The notes under the pieces are model-generated. The model had not been told where the DNA came from. It worked only from the letters and a program-made list of their open reading frames with translations, and did not search any database. A stretch of DNA of 64,000 nt from Sphingobacteriaceae bacterium (GTDB lineage: Bacteria; Bacteroidota; Bacteroidia; B-17B0; Aurantibacillaceae), in assembly GCA_016715905.1 (NCBI GenBank), contig JADJXI010000004.1, forward strand, positions 434,001-498,000. The letters run 5' to 3'. Shown piece after piece: positions 27,081-37,067 of the stretch (position 1 is its first letter; the number at the start of each line of letters is the position of its first letter). The translations under genes were made by a program, and so were the position numbers.

Positions 27081-27923
27081 TTACTTAGTTAATACCTGCC
27101 AGGCTTCTTTCACTTTTTTTGTGGAAAGTAAAGTTTGAGCATAGCGGTGCTTTTCTTCCTGATTTTTAAAAGTCGGCAATTTCAATTGATTATCTTGTTC
27201 GGGAATGTTTTCTACACTGGCTAACAAGCCTAAATCATTACCGGTTAATACCTTACTGTTTTTAAGTTCTTCGGGCAAATTATCAATACCGATTCCAATG
27301 CTGGTAATTGGTTTTTCCACCTCAAATAAAGCATCTCCGGATGCTCGGCAATAATAATTATCTCCCATTCGGGCTACCAAATCAAGCTTTCGAACATCTA
27401 TATTATTTTCAGCATTCAATACAGATTCACTGATATGAATTTTGATGATTTCACAAATTACCAAATTACCGGCCCCACCGGATTTGCCCAGTTCTTTTAT
27501 TTCCAAAACTCTACACTCCATTTGAATGGGGCTTTCAGCTACCCGAAAAGGCTTAATTAGTTCAGATGGAAGAGGAGTAAAACCTGCCTTAACAAATTCG
27601 TTAATTCCTTTGGGAAATGGGCTGCTAGCTAAACTGGATTGTTGAACAATATTATAAGTTACCACATTAATTACTACCTCAGGAACTTCCCTTAAGTTGA
27701 GCAATGTGTCTTTAGCTGCACCTGTTCTTCCGCTATATGCCGGTGAAAAAACAGCAATTGGAGGGTTAGAAGAGAAAATATTAAAAAAGCTGAATGGAGC
27801 CAAATTAGGTTCTCCAATTTCACTGATGGTACTTGCAAAACAAATAGGGCGGGGAGCAATGGCATTTTGTAAATATTTTTGCAAAACCGGAACGGTTAAC
27901 TCTTTCGGATTCAGACTCAACAT
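27081..27923 (-). CDS. Flavin reductase-like (FMN-binding split barrel) protein
   Basis: 280 residues. The N-terminal block RPICFASTISEIGEPNLAPFSFF is typical of the flavin reductase/flavoredoxin family (FMN in a split barrel), followed by FSPAYSGRTGAAKDTLLN, the FVKAGFTP segment and QMECRVLEIKELG. Members reduce flavin with NAD(P)H or act as flavoproteins; the electron partner is not identifiable here. It starts at an ATG preceded by an AT-rich 242-base intergenic region and leads the unit with DUF3127. Confidence 0.88.
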   Translation of the reverse strand: MLSLNPKELTVPVLQKYLQNAIAPRPICFASTISEIGEPNLAPFSFFNIFSSNPPIAVFSPAYSGRTGAAKDTLLNLREVPEVVINVVTYNIVQQSSLASSPFPKGINEFVKAGFTPLPSELIKPFRVAESPIQMECRVLEIKELGKSGGAGNLVICEIIKIHISESVLNAENNIDVRKLDLVARMGDNYYCRASGDALFEVEKPITSIGIGIDNLPEELKNSKVLTGNDLGLLASVENIPEQDNQLKLPTFKNQEEKHRYAQTLLSTKKVKEAWQVLTK

Positions 27924-28165
27924 AGGAAGGACTAATTTACTAAAAATGAAGGTTTTTTTGCCTGATTGTTAATAAATGCTCTTATTGTGAATTTATACAA
28001 TGCTAATTCAGCGTAATCAATTGTATAAAAAAATCAAAATATTCACATAAATATAGTAGCAAGAGCTCAAATATATCTTCTATCAAATTAATTGCAATAC
28101 AGTTAGTTGAGTCTAATTAATTAAATTACTGGTGTAATTTTATAATTTTAAGCTAATTCTAGATT

Positions 28166-28966
28166 TTATAGCCCTGAGAAATTAAGAGACTTTAAAAACT
28201 CGCTGTATATTATATCGTTTGATGCAATGATTTCTTTATCAAAAAGCCAATTATTTCCCGCCTTAAAATCACTAACAATACCACCGGCTTCTTTTACAAT
28301 TAATGCACCGGCTGCCACATCCCATGCATTCAAATTGTATTCATAAAATCCATCAAATCTTCCACAAGCCACGTAACATAAATCAACGGCGGCCGATCCC
28401 ATTCTTCGGATTCCATGCGTATTTTCCATAAAATATTTTAAACTTTTTAAATAGGATTCCATTCTTGAAAAATTAAAAATGGGAAAACCGGTGGCAATTA
28501 AAGAGTTTTTTAAGTTGATATTTTCAGAAACCCGAATTTGAATTGAATTTAAAAAACTACCTCCGTCTTTAGTCGCGTAAAAACATTCGTCTTTATTTAT
28601 TTCATAAACAACTCCTAAAATAATTTCGCCCTTAAATTCCAACGCAATACTTACTGCGTAGCAAGGAATGCCGTGAATGAAATTGGTAGTTCCATCCAGC
28701 GGATCAACTATCCAATTGTAATCCTGACGTGACGAAATGGAATTTTCTTCCACAATAAATCCTGCAGGAAAATGATCATTCAGTTCTTTAACAATTTTAC
28801 TTTCAGCCCCTTTGTCGACGTAACTCACCAAATCGTTTAAACCTTTTATTTCAATATCTTCCTGCCTGAAGTTTTCATTGCGCTCATTTAAAATCCAATG
28901 TCCGGTATCTTTACAAGTGGCAATAACTTTGGCAAGTAATAGATTTAATTTTACCGAATCCATCAT
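28166..28966 (-). CDS. Inositol monophosphatase family protein
   Basis: 266 residues, standard length. Metal-binding motifs are EENS (Glu in GFIVEENSIS), WIVDPLDGTTNFIHGIP (Asp-Pro-Leu-Asp-Gly-Thr) and the late WDVAAGALIVKEAGG. The Li-sensitive, Mg-dependent phosphatase family includes SuhB and CysQ; the IVDPLDGTTNF version fits inositol-1-phosphatase/SuhB best. The ATG at 28966 overlaps the pyrC stop by four bases, so it is translationally coupled to pyrC. Membership of the pyrC-dacB-M13 operon does not reveal its substrate. Confidence 0.92.
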   Translation of the reverse strand: MMDSVKLNLLLAKVIATCKDTGHWILNERNENFRQEDIEIKGLNDLVSYVDKGAESKIVKELNDHFPAGFIVEENSISSRQDYNWIVDPLDGTTNFIHGIPCYAVSIALEFKGEIILGVVYEINKDECFYATKDGGSFLNSIQIRVSENINLKNSLIATGFPIFNFSRMESYLKSLKYFMENTHGIRRMGSAAVDLCYVACGRFDGFYEYNLNAWDVAAGALIVKEAGGIVSDFKAGNNWLFDKEIIASNDIIYSEFLKSLNFSGL

Positions 28967-30300
28967 TTTGAATTAAATAATAAACGTTGTCCTATAAACT
29001 GATCGTTAATTTTATTATTGAACCAAGCCGGATGTCCGTTTACAAAAGTAGCATGTATACTGCTTTTAAATGTGTGGCCCTCAAAAGGACTCCATTTACA
29101 TTTGTATAAAATATTATCTTTAGTTACACTGGTGTTTTTATTTAAATCAACTAAAGTTAAATCTGCGGCATAACCTTCACGAATGAATCCTCGGTTTTGA
29201 ATGCGGAATAATACAGCCGGGTCGTGGCACATTTTTTTTGCAATATGTGTTAGACTTATTTTTTTCATATGATAAAAATCAAGCATGGCTAATAAACTGT
29301 GTTGAATCAAAGGACCGCCACTTGGAGCTTTAAGGTATGATTGCGATTTTTCTTCCACTGTATGAGGAGCATGGTCGGTAGCAACTACATCAATGGTATC
29401 GTTAAGCACTGCCTCAAATAATTTAGCTCTGTCCATTTCAGTTTTTACCGAAGGATTCCATTTTATAAAATTACCTTTAGTCTGATAATCCTCATCATTA
29501 AACCAAAGATGGTGTATACAAGCTTCCGCTGTTATTAATTTATCTTTTAATGGAATTTTATTCGTAAACAAACTCAATTCTTTAGCAGTTGAAATATGAA
29601 AGACATGCAAACGAGCATTGAATTTTTTGGCCAGTGATACCGCTAGTGAAGAAGATTTGTGACAAGCTTCTTCGCTTCGAATTACAGAATGAAAATAAGC
29701 CGGAATATCTTCGCCATATTTCTCAATAATTTCAGCATGTTTTAATTTAATCATCGGGTCATCTTCGCAATGTGTAACCAATAAAGCATTTACATTTTGA
29801 AAAATATTTTCAAGTGTTTGTATATTGTCCACCAACATGTTTCCGGTGGAAGAGCCCATGAATATTTTAACTCCTGCAATTTTAGAATAATCCGCTTTTT
29901 GCAGTTCATTAATATTGTCGTTTGTTGTACCTAATAAGAATGAATAATTAGCTACAGAACATTGCGAGGCGCGTAAATACTTTTTTTCAAGTTCTTCAAC
30001 ACTTGTGGCCGGTGGATTAGTATTGGGCTGTTCCATAAAACTAGTTACTCCGCCCGCAACGGCTGCCCTAGATTCGCTATGAATATCACCTTTATGTGTT
30101 AGGCCGGGCTCTCTGAAGTGTACCTGATCATCTATTACCCCAGGAAATAAATGTAAACCCTGCGCATCCACTTCAATAACTTTTTCTTTCAAGGAAATAT
30201 TTCTGTCTATTTTGGAAATAAAACCATCTTTAATTAAAACATCGGAGTTGTAAATTTCTCCTTCGTTTACAATCGTTGCGTTTTTAATTAGCATGCTCAT
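28963..30300 (-). CDS. pyrC: Dihydroorotase
   Basis: 445 residues, type I dihydroorotase length. Metal site and signatures: GVIDDQVHFREPGLTHKGD, with the HFREPG block in place of the common HVHLREPG, AAVAGGVTSFMEQPNTNPPA, VFHISTAKEL and VVATDHAPHT. Asp replaces the first His of the usual DxHxH pair (DDQVHFREPG), a variant common in Bacteroidota homologues. It cyclises carbamoyl-aspartate in pyrimidine synthesis. It lies 11 bases after dacB in a minus-strand operon. Confidence 0.93.
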   Translation of the reverse strand: MSMLIKNATIVNEGEIYNSDVLIKDGFISKIDRNISLKEKVIEVDAQGLHLFPGVIDDQVHFREPGLTHKGDIHSESRAAVAGGVTSFMEQPNTNPPATSVEELEKKYLRASQCSVANYSFLLGTTNDNINELQKADYSKIAGVKIFMGSSTGNMLVDNIQTLENIFQNVNALLVTHCEDDPMIKLKHAEIIEKYGEDIPAYFHSVIRSEEACHKSSSLAVSLAKKFNARLHVFHISTAKELSLFTNKIPLKDKLITAEACIHHLWFNDEDYQTKGNFIKWNPSVKTEMDRAKLFEAVLNDTIDVVATDHAPHTVEEKSQSYLKAPSGGPLIQHSLLAMLDFYHMKKISLTHIAKKMCHDPAVLFRIQNRGFIREGYAADLTLVDLNKNTSVTKDNILYKCKWSPFEGHTFKSSIHATFVNGHPAWFNNKINDQFIGQRLLFNSK

Positions 30301-30311
30301 TTGCAGTAAAG

Positions 30312-31793
30312 TTACAACTCTGCCAACGCAATTAAAAACTTTTCGAGTTTTAATTTGGCTTCTTTAGCCGTACAATTATAATTATTGAATAAAACGGAGA
30401 ATGCCAGCTCTTTTCCTGATTTTGAAGTTACATAACCGCAATAACCACGAGCGCGATTTATATATCCCGTTTTAGCTTTCATATTGTTTTCTATAAAGTT
30501 ACCTTTTCCTAAACTGTGCATGCTTCCGCTTTTTCCGGCTACCGGAAGTGAATTAATGAAATATTTATAATTAACACTATCCTTTTTAATTTTTGTTAAT
30601 GCTGCCGCTTGAAAATGGGTAGTAATATTATCAGCTCTAGATAAACCACTCCCATCGGTCATGAATAATTCGTCGGTATTCAAACCTTTGTCTTTCCAGT
30701 ATTTTTTTACCAAATCCAAGCCGTTAGATAAACTGCCTTTTCCAATTGCTCTTAATAATGTTTCGCAATAATGATTGTTACTTCTCAGGTTTGTGAAAAA
30801 TATTAACTTATCTAACGAGGGTGAAAAATGGGTATGTAATAATGCTCGTTTTGGGATGATGGTGTCGTTATTTTTATAAACCGATTCAATTTTATGTATA
30901 TCACATTTAATTCCTGATCGGGTTAAAGAGGTAAATAACATTTCCGCACATAAAAGTGCTGGATCGGGGAGTGCAGCTTCCACATCATAATTTGCTTTTT
31001 TAGGTGGTATTTTTCCATTCACTTCTTTAATAAAGGAAAAGGGATCGCCCTGCACATAAGCCTCGTCATCATTGCCTTTAGCAATTACGTTGGAATTAAT
31101 GGTGACCGTATTATTTAAATAGGCCGGAATGGTTTTTACGACATCAGCTTTACAACCCGATTCTTTTGTACAATAAATTATTTTGAATTTATTATCGGCA
31201 TAAGATAATGCACAGGGTACAACACCAAAATAATTACTAATATCGGCCCAAATCCAATTGGAAGGGATAGAGCGATCAAAATAAGTAGCATCCCCAATAA
31301 TCTTTCCTTTTACTTCTTTAACACCTTTATCAACTAATATTTTGGCCCATTTATCAGTTATCTGTGTTGTGTCTTTAGTAAAGTATTCAGATTGCAAACT
31401 TGGGTCTCCATGACCATAAATGATCAAATCACCGTGAATTACACCGGTTTTTTGGTCAAAATTTCCGGTATGATATATTTTGGTTGTAAATTTGTAATTA
31501 TTACCTAATATACCAAGTGCCGCGCCGGTGGTAATTACTTTTAAAGTAGATGCGGGAATCAAAAACTGATGTGCGTTATGTTCAGCTACTACAGATTCAT
31601 CTGCAGTATTTAATACGCAATATCCTATAGAAGCGTGTTTCAGACTTGCATCGCTATTCCAATCGTTTAAAACTTTGTCGATTTGACAAAATGAATGGAC
31701 ATGAGAAATTAAGTTAAGCGAAATAAAAAATAGAATATGTCTGCTCAGGACATTTTTTTTAAAATCAAATAATTTAATTGTTGTAAAATTCAT
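30312..31793 (-). CDS. dacB: D-alanyl-D-alanine carboxypeptidase/endopeptidase (PBP4)
   Basis: 493 residues. The three penicillin-binding motifs are in order: SxxK as PASTLK (Ser82, Lys85), SxN as SGLSRADN (Ser-Asp-Asn region near residue 380) and KTG as KTGYINRARGY (near 441). The large insert between SxxK and SxN is typical of class C PBP4. A signal peptide precedes (hydrophobic ILFFISLNLISHVHSF). It trims or cleaves peptidoglycan cross-links in the periplasm. Its ATG overlaps the stop of the M13 peptidase gene by one base. Confidence 0.94.
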   Translation of the reverse strand: MNFTTIKLFDFKKNVLSRHILFFISLNLISHVHSFCQIDKVLNDWNSDASLKHASIGYCVLNTADESVVAEHNAHQFLIPASTLKVITTGAALGILGNNYKFTTKIYHTGNFDQKTGVIHGDLIIYGHGDPSLQSEYFTKDTTQITDKWAKILVDKGVKEVKGKIIGDATYFDRSIPSNWIWADISNYFGVVPCALSYADNKFKIIYCTKESGCKADVVKTIPAYLNNTVTINSNVIAKGNDDEAYVQGDPFSFIKEVNGKIPPKKANYDVEAALPDPALLCAEMLFTSLTRSGIKCDIHKIESVYKNNDTIIPKRALLHTHFSPSLDKLIFFTNLRSNNHYCETLLRAIGKGSLSNGLDLVKKYWKDKGLNTDELFMTDGSGLSRADNITTHFQAAALTKIKKDSVNYKYFINSLPVAGKSGSMHSLGKGNFIENNMKAKTGYINRARGYCGYVTSKSGKELAFSVLFNNYNCTAKEAKLKLEKFLIALAEL

Positions 31794-33799
31794 TACCAGA
31801 TTTCTACTCGGTCTTTTTCAGGCCTGTACATTTTATCTCCTTCTTTAACATTGAAGGCTTTGTAAAACTCACTCATGTTGGATAAAGGTGCAAAGGCTCT
31901 GAAAAATGCAGGAGAATGATAATCAACCGTAATTAAACGCTTTAGTTCTTCATCTCTACAAATTTGTTTCCAGCCTTGTGCCCAGGCAATAAAAAAGCGT
32001 TGCTCGCCGGTAAAGCCATCCATTACTTTAGATGGTTTTCCGTTTAATGATTTTTGATAAGCATGATAAGCCATAGTTAATCCGCCCAAATCCGCAATAT
32101 TTTCTCCTTGGGTCATACTGCCATTAACATGAAGTGTATCAATAGCTATATACGAATCAAATTGTGTTATTATACCTTGTTTCTTATTTTTAAAGTTTTC
32201 AAAATCTTGCTCAGTCCACCACATTTTCATATTTCCATCTGCATCAAACTGTGATCCCTGATCATCAAATCCGTGAGATAATTCATGACCGATAATTGAT
32301 CCCATTGTACCATAGTTAGCTGCATCTTCAGCCTCGGCATCAAAAAAGGGTGGCTGAAGTATGGCTGCCGGGAAAGTGATTTCATTTGTGGTAGGATTAT
32401 AATAGGCATTAACCGTAACTGGTGTCATTTGCCATTTATAACGATCTACCGGTTTATTTAAATCGCTTATGTTGTCGATTGTCTTAAATTTATTTGCAGC
32501 ACATACATTTTCCCAATAATTATTTGTGCCTATAGTTAAACTCGAATAATCATCCCATTTATCCGGATATCCGATTTTGCGAATCAGCAAATCCAGCTTT
32601 TTATGAGCCGCCTTTTTTGTTTCTGCACTCATCCAGGTTCTGGTGTCAATTCTGTCTCTATATGCTAAAATTAAGTTATCAATTAATTTATCCAATTTAG
32701 CTTTTGACGCAGGGGGGAAGTATTTTTTTACAAATTCACGAGATAAGGCATGACCAATTGAACGATCAACAACAGATTCTGCTCTTTCCCATCTTGGTTT
32801 CATTGCTTTTGCTCCACTTAAAACTTTACCATAAAAATTAAAATGGGTTTCTTCAAACTTAGAACTTAGAAAGGGAGCGGCGGCATTTAATAAATGAGCT
32901 TTGCTGTAATTTTTTAAATCTTCAATGGAAGTTGAACTTAATAATTCGTTCATCGCCTTCATATAATCAATCATGCCTACCAAACAAGTGTCGGGTTGTT
33001 TTGTTCCTAATGCCTTAAAATAATCTGTCCAATTAATGTTACCGGCTAATTCATTCATCATATTAGGAGTGTAAATGTTGTACATCCGCTCCACATTTCT
33101 CATTTCTAAACTAGTGAAAGCCTTTTCTGTTAGCTTTTTTTCAAAATCAAAAACACCTTGCGCCATTTTATTGGCTTGTTCACTATTTGTTCCGCTTAAA
33201 ACAAAAAGTTCAGAGAGATAATTGATATACGCTTTTTGAATTTTTTCGAATTGAGGGTTATAATAAAAATCGCGATTATGTAATCCAAAACCATCTTGTC
33301 CTATTTCATATATATTTCGCTTACTATTTTTAGCATCTACACCAACTCCTCCGTTGAAAAACAAATTAATACCAATTAAGCCAAATGAATTTTTTAAGTT
33401 TACAATTCCTTTTAAATCTTTTATTTTTTCAATTTCATCTAATTGTGCTTGGATAGGAGTAATACCTAATTTTTCAGCTTTAACAGAATCCATAGCGGTA
33501 CTATAAAAATCGTGAAGTTTTTGTTCGTCAGAATTAGCTTTTGCCGTTTTATTTAACAAAGCTGCATCCAGAATTTTCTTAATATTTTTTAGATTGTTAT
33601 TATGAATTTCATTGAAACTTCCATATCTGGAGTCTGACTCGGGAAGTTTAAACGATTTTTGCCAACTGCCATTACAATACATGTAAAAATCATTTCCGGG
33701 ATTTTCTTTTTTATCCATGTTCGATAATACAATTCCGGATTTTTGACCAAAACCGGACAATAATACAGAAGAAAGAAGAAAGGTTGCAATTTTTTTCAT
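31793..33799 (-). CDS. M13 family zinc metallopeptidase (neprilysin-like)
   Basis: 668 residues, full length for bacterial PepO-type enzymes. Signal peptide MKKIATFLLSSVLLSGFG, then the M13 N-terminal block (PGNDFYMYCNGSWQK). The zinc site is HELSH in IIGHELSHGFDDQGSQFD (about residue 505) with the third ligand in ENIADLGGLTMAYHA (about 566), and the YRP end (KMYRPEKDRVEIW) is the C-terminal signature. It cleaves small peptides in the periplasm or at the surface. First gene of the unit that also carries dacB, pyrC and the phosphatase. Confidence 0.95.
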   Translation of the reverse strand: MKKIATFLLSSVLLSGFGQKSGIVLSNMDKKENPGNDFYMYCNGSWQKSFKLPESDSRYGSFNEIHNNNLKNIKKILDAALLNKTAKANSDEQKLHDFYSTAMDSVKAEKLGITPIQAQLDEIEKIKDLKGIVNLKNSFGLIGINLFFNGGVGVDAKNSKRNIYEIGQDGFGLHNRDFYYNPQFEKIQKAYINYLSELFVLSGTNSEQANKMAQGVFDFEKKLTEKAFTSLEMRNVERMYNIYTPNMMNELAGNINWTDYFKALGTKQPDTCLVGMIDYMKAMNELLSSTSIEDLKNYSKAHLLNAAAPFLSSKFEETHFNFYGKVLSGAKAMKPRWERAESVVDRSIGHALSREFVKKYFPPASKAKLDKLIDNLILAYRDRIDTRTWMSAETKKAAHKKLDLLIRKIGYPDKWDDYSSLTIGTNNYWENVCAANKFKTIDNISDLNKPVDRYKWQMTPVTVNAYYNPTTNEITFPAAILQPPFFDAEAEDAANYGTMGSIIGHELSHGFDDQGSQFDADGNMKMWWTEQDFENFKNKKQGIITQFDSYIAIDTLHVNGSMTQGENIADLGGLTMAYHAYQKSLNGKPSKVMDGFTGEQRFFIAWAQGWKQICRDEELKRLITVDYHSPAFFRAFAPLSNMSEFYKAFNVKEGDKMYRPEKDRVEIW

Positions 33800-33899
33800 A
33801 ATACAATTTAGCTATACTATAAAAATAAGAATAATGCGTAAGCTAAAAAACCTAAACTATATTAATTATCAATTATCACTAAAAATCACGTAAAATGGG

Positions 33900-36800
33900 T
33901 TAATCCAGACGAATTACTTGTCCGGTGTCAACAAAAGCAATAAGCTTTTTTATCTCTTGAAATCCCATTTTTAATAAGGCTTTTTCATAATTATTCATTT
34001 GTTCACGATGAATTTCAGCTTTAGAGTAACCCGATTTATAATCAATAATAACGGCACTTTTATTGTTAATTACAATTTTATCGGGACGTAAAATTTCACC
34101 GTTTTCCGAAAGAATCTCCTTTTCTACTTTATTTGTAAAAGGGGTATTGTAGTATTCAATTAAATCAGGGTGATTAATAATGGAGGTTATTTTTGTTATA
34201 ATAGAATTTTGGTCTTTAGCACTTATTAAGCCTTTTGTTACCGCAAGTTGCACTTCAGTTTCGATTGCCTCAATAGATTGAATATTAGAAAGTATTTCAT
34301 GAATTGCAATGCCGTATTGAATAAAGTCTTTTTCATAAAGAAAATCTCCACCGGTGCTTGATTTGATCTGAATGGTTTTTGAATCTGCATTAAAACGAAT
34401 ATTATTTAATTTAAATTCGGGTAAATTTGCTTTCTTTTTTGAGTTATACTTTAGGGATTGGCCGAATGTGCTAATATTTAAATCAGTCAGTTTTTCATCT
34501 TTAAACAAAAATTGTGATAACCATTGATCAACCGATTTGTGATTAACTTTCTCTTTTCTATAGGCCAAAATATGCAAACGATGAATGGCTCTGGTAAAAG
34601 CTACGTAGAGTAAATTTAAGTTATCCAAAATTTCTTCTTGTATTTCGTGTTCAAATGCGGCTGATAATCCGGCAGCCTCCATCTGTGTATTAACCTGCAA
34701 GATAGAAACCGGTAATTTAGAATTGGTATGACTTAGATCTACCCATACATCATCCTGCTCGTGAATTCTCCAGTTACAAAAAGGTATGATGACAACAGGA
34801 AATTCGAGTCCTTTCGCAGCATGTATGGTCATAATTTTAACCGCATTGCTACTTTCAGGAATAATAACCGAAGCCTTTTTTTGACGCACTTCCCACCAGG
34901 TTAAAAATGCAGATAAACTGTTTTTTCCATTTATTGTAAATTCTGTAACCTGATCAAGAAAAAAACGAATGTAAATGGAATTATCTTTAGAAAGTTGAAG
35001 TAATTCATTAATATAAATGCAGAGATCTAATAGATTGCTCAGTTCTAATTTTTCTTCCTGAAATTGAATGCCGATTTTATTTAATACTTTAAACAGATCT
35101 TTAGACTTGGCTAAATCTTCATATGAAAGGAAAAGGGTGTTTGCATCAATAATTTGTTCATCAAAAAGATATTGTAAAACAACTCCGGCACTAATTTTAT
35201 CAGATTTGTCAATAAGATAGGAAAGAAAGCTTGTTAAAACATTAACTTGTCTGTTGTTTTTTAAAAGAAGAGATTCAGAAGAAACTACCGGAATTTGGTT
35301 TTCTGACAACACTTGCGCTACCCAACTTCCTGTTTCTTTTTTTCGGGTAATAATACAAATGTCTTTGGGTTGAAAGCCGTCAGCTAAAGCAGCCCTAACA
35401 TTTTCGAGCACCTGCTTTAAATTTATTTCCTTGTGTTCAGCTGAGGCTAAAACTCCGGAATGAATTTGCACCAGGCCTGTCTCATTTGAATGGGTGATTT
35501 GGCTTTGTTTATAGTAAATACTTTTTGTATCCTCACCCCCTAAATTTTCTGATAAATCAGAAAATAAATTATTATTGAATTCGACAATAGTGCTGGTGCT
35601 TCGTCGGTTTGTATCCAAAAATGCAACCTGATAATTTCGAGATAAACTGTCTAGTCGTTCTTTTTCTGTTTTATTTTCATTTCCCTTTATTTTACCGGGC
35701 AAATCGATAAATTGTTTTACATTGGCGTTTCGCCATCTGTAAATACTTTGCTTACCATCACCTACCACTAAATTGTAATAACCTGATGCTAATGAATGAT
35801 CGAGCAGGGGTAAGATGTTTTGCCATTGCAAAGAACTGGTGTCTTGAAATTCATCTAAAAGATAATGATGATACTTCTCTCCTAAACGTTCATAAATAAA
35901 AGGCGTTGGTTCATTTTTAATCAGTTCAAAAATCTTTTGATTAAATTCACTTATAAACACAATTTGTTCTTCCTCTTTTTTGGCACTGCTTAATTCTTCA
36001 ATTTTTTTAATTAACCGAATTAGATGCATGTGCTTGTGCAACAAAATATTTAATTGATAACCGGTACAATTTTGAAGATAATAAGTTCGAAGTTCAACCA
36101 CGGTTTGGGTAAACTGATCATTTAACTTGCCGGTTTGAATTAACCATTTTCCGGTTTCTATGGCTTCCAATAATGTTTTTTGCTGAAAGTCACTTTCACT
36201 TTCCTTTCCTTTTAAACATTTTTCAAAAATATTTAGTGGGGACTTGGATTTCCCTTTTAAATCATTTACAGTTAGATTATTTGTTTTAATTATTTGTTGC
36301 CCGGTAATTGCCATTTCTTTGATGTTTTTTCTAAACGCACCAATGGCTGTTTTAATTTGCTGATTAATACTGTTTAACTCATCATCACTTAGTGTATTTA
36401 GTTTTTCAATAAATTCTGATGCGTTTTCTTTGCCCAGTAATTTTACAAATTGTTTAAGACTTCTTTCCGGGTCCCAGGAAGCGTTATCATCTGCTTTTGC
36501 GAGTGCATATTCTTTTAATAAGGCGGTAACATTTTTGTCTTCACCAACTGTTGCAAATAAGTTTGAAATAATTTGATTGTAAAAAGAAGTTAGGTCGGTT
36601 TCAATATTGAAATTAATCGGTAAATCTAATTCATAGGCAAAGGTTTTCACAATTTTATGCGTAAAACTGTCTATTGTTCCAATAGATAATTCGGAATAGT
36701 TGTGAATAATTTGAGTGAGTAATAATTTGGCTCTTTCTCGCAGTTGTTCCTCTTTAATATTTAAATCGATAAGTAAACTTTGTCCGATATCGGGAAGTAT

Positions 36801-37007
36801 GGCGTTTTTACTAATTTCAGTGAGGTAGTGAATAACGCGTTCTTTCATTTCTGCAGCTGCCTTGTTTGTAAATGTAACAGCAAGTATTCTTTTGAAATTA
36901 TAGTTTATTTTTTTTTCATCAAGCATGGCCAGTCTTAGAAATTCTTTAACTAACGTAAATGTTTTTCCGCTACCGGCCCCTGATTTATAAACCAAAAAAT
37001 TTTTCAC
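33900..37007 (-). CDS. UvrD/AddA-like helicase-nuclease
   Basis: 1,035 residues. Walker A is SGAGSGKT at residues 9-16, motif Ia is AVTFTNKAAAEMKERV, motif II is LLDEFQDTSSLQW (near 384), and late motifs include IMTIHAAKGLEFPVVIIPF and LNLLYVAFTRAIHRLHIL. The C-terminal RecB-family nuclease has VIIDYKSG (near 987) with a preceding GEILRPDKIVI strand. This is the AddA plan: superfamily 1 helicase plus PD-(D/E)XK nuclease, which processes double-strand breaks for RecA. Its usual partner AddB is not adjacent. The start is GTG at 37007. Confidence 0.92.
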   Translation of the reverse strand: MKNFLVYKSGAGSGKTFTLVKEFLRLAMLDEKKINYNFKRILAVTFTNKAAAEMKERVIHYLTEISKNAILPDIGQSLLIDLNIKEEQLRERAKLLLTQIIHNYSELSIGTIDSFTHKIVKTFAYELDLPINFNIETDLTSFYNQIISNLFATVGEDKNVTALLKEYALAKADDNASWDPERSLKQFVKLLGKENASEFIEKLNTLSDDELNSINQQIKTAIGAFRKNIKEMAITGQQIIKTNNLTVNDLKGKSKSPLNIFEKCLKGKESESDFQQKTLLEAIETGKWLIQTGKLNDQFTQTVVELRTYYLQNCTGYQLNILLHKHMHLIRLIKKIEELSSAKKEEEQIVFISEFNQKIFELIKNEPTPFIYERLGEKYHHYLLDEFQDTSSLQWQNILPLLDHSLASGYYNLVVGDGKQSIYRWRNANVKQFIDLPGKIKGNENKTEKERLDSLSRNYQVAFLDTNRRSTSTIVEFNNNLFSDLSENLGGEDTKSIYYKQSQITHSNETGLVQIHSGVLASAEHKEINLKQVLENVRAALADGFQPKDICIITRKKETGSWVAQVLSENQIPVVSSESLLLKNNRQVNVLTSFLSYLIDKSDKISAGVVLQYLFDEQIIDANTLFLSYEDLAKSKDLFKVLNKIGIQFQEEKLELSNLLDLCIYINELLQLSKDNSIYIRFFLDQVTEFTINGKNSLSAFLTWWEVRQKKASVIIPESSNAVKIMTIHAAKGLEFPVVIIPFCNWRIHEQDDVWVDLSHTNSKLPVSILQVNTQMEAAGLSAAFEHEIQEEILDNLNLLYVAFTRAIHRLHILAYRKEKVNHKSVDQWLSQFLFKDEKLTDLNISTFGQSLKYNSKKKANLPEFKLNNIRFNADSKTIQIKSSTGGDFLYEKDFIQYGIAIHEILSNIQSIEAIETEVQLAVTKGLISAKDQNSIITKITSIINHPDLIEYYNTPFTNKVEKEILSENGEILRPDKIVINNKSAVIIDYKSGYSKAEIHREQMNNYEKALLKMGFQEIKKLIAFVDTGQVIRLD

Positions 37008-37067
37008 AATAAAAAAACAAGTTAAGTTTTTTTAAAGAATTGTAAAAACTAATTATAAACAAGCGGA

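Noticed and set aside
27924..28165. 242-base AT-rich intergenic region as possible small RNA or riboswitch
   Set aside because: No conserved core, strong hairpin or terminator visible; only generic AT-rich sequence before the flavin reductase start.
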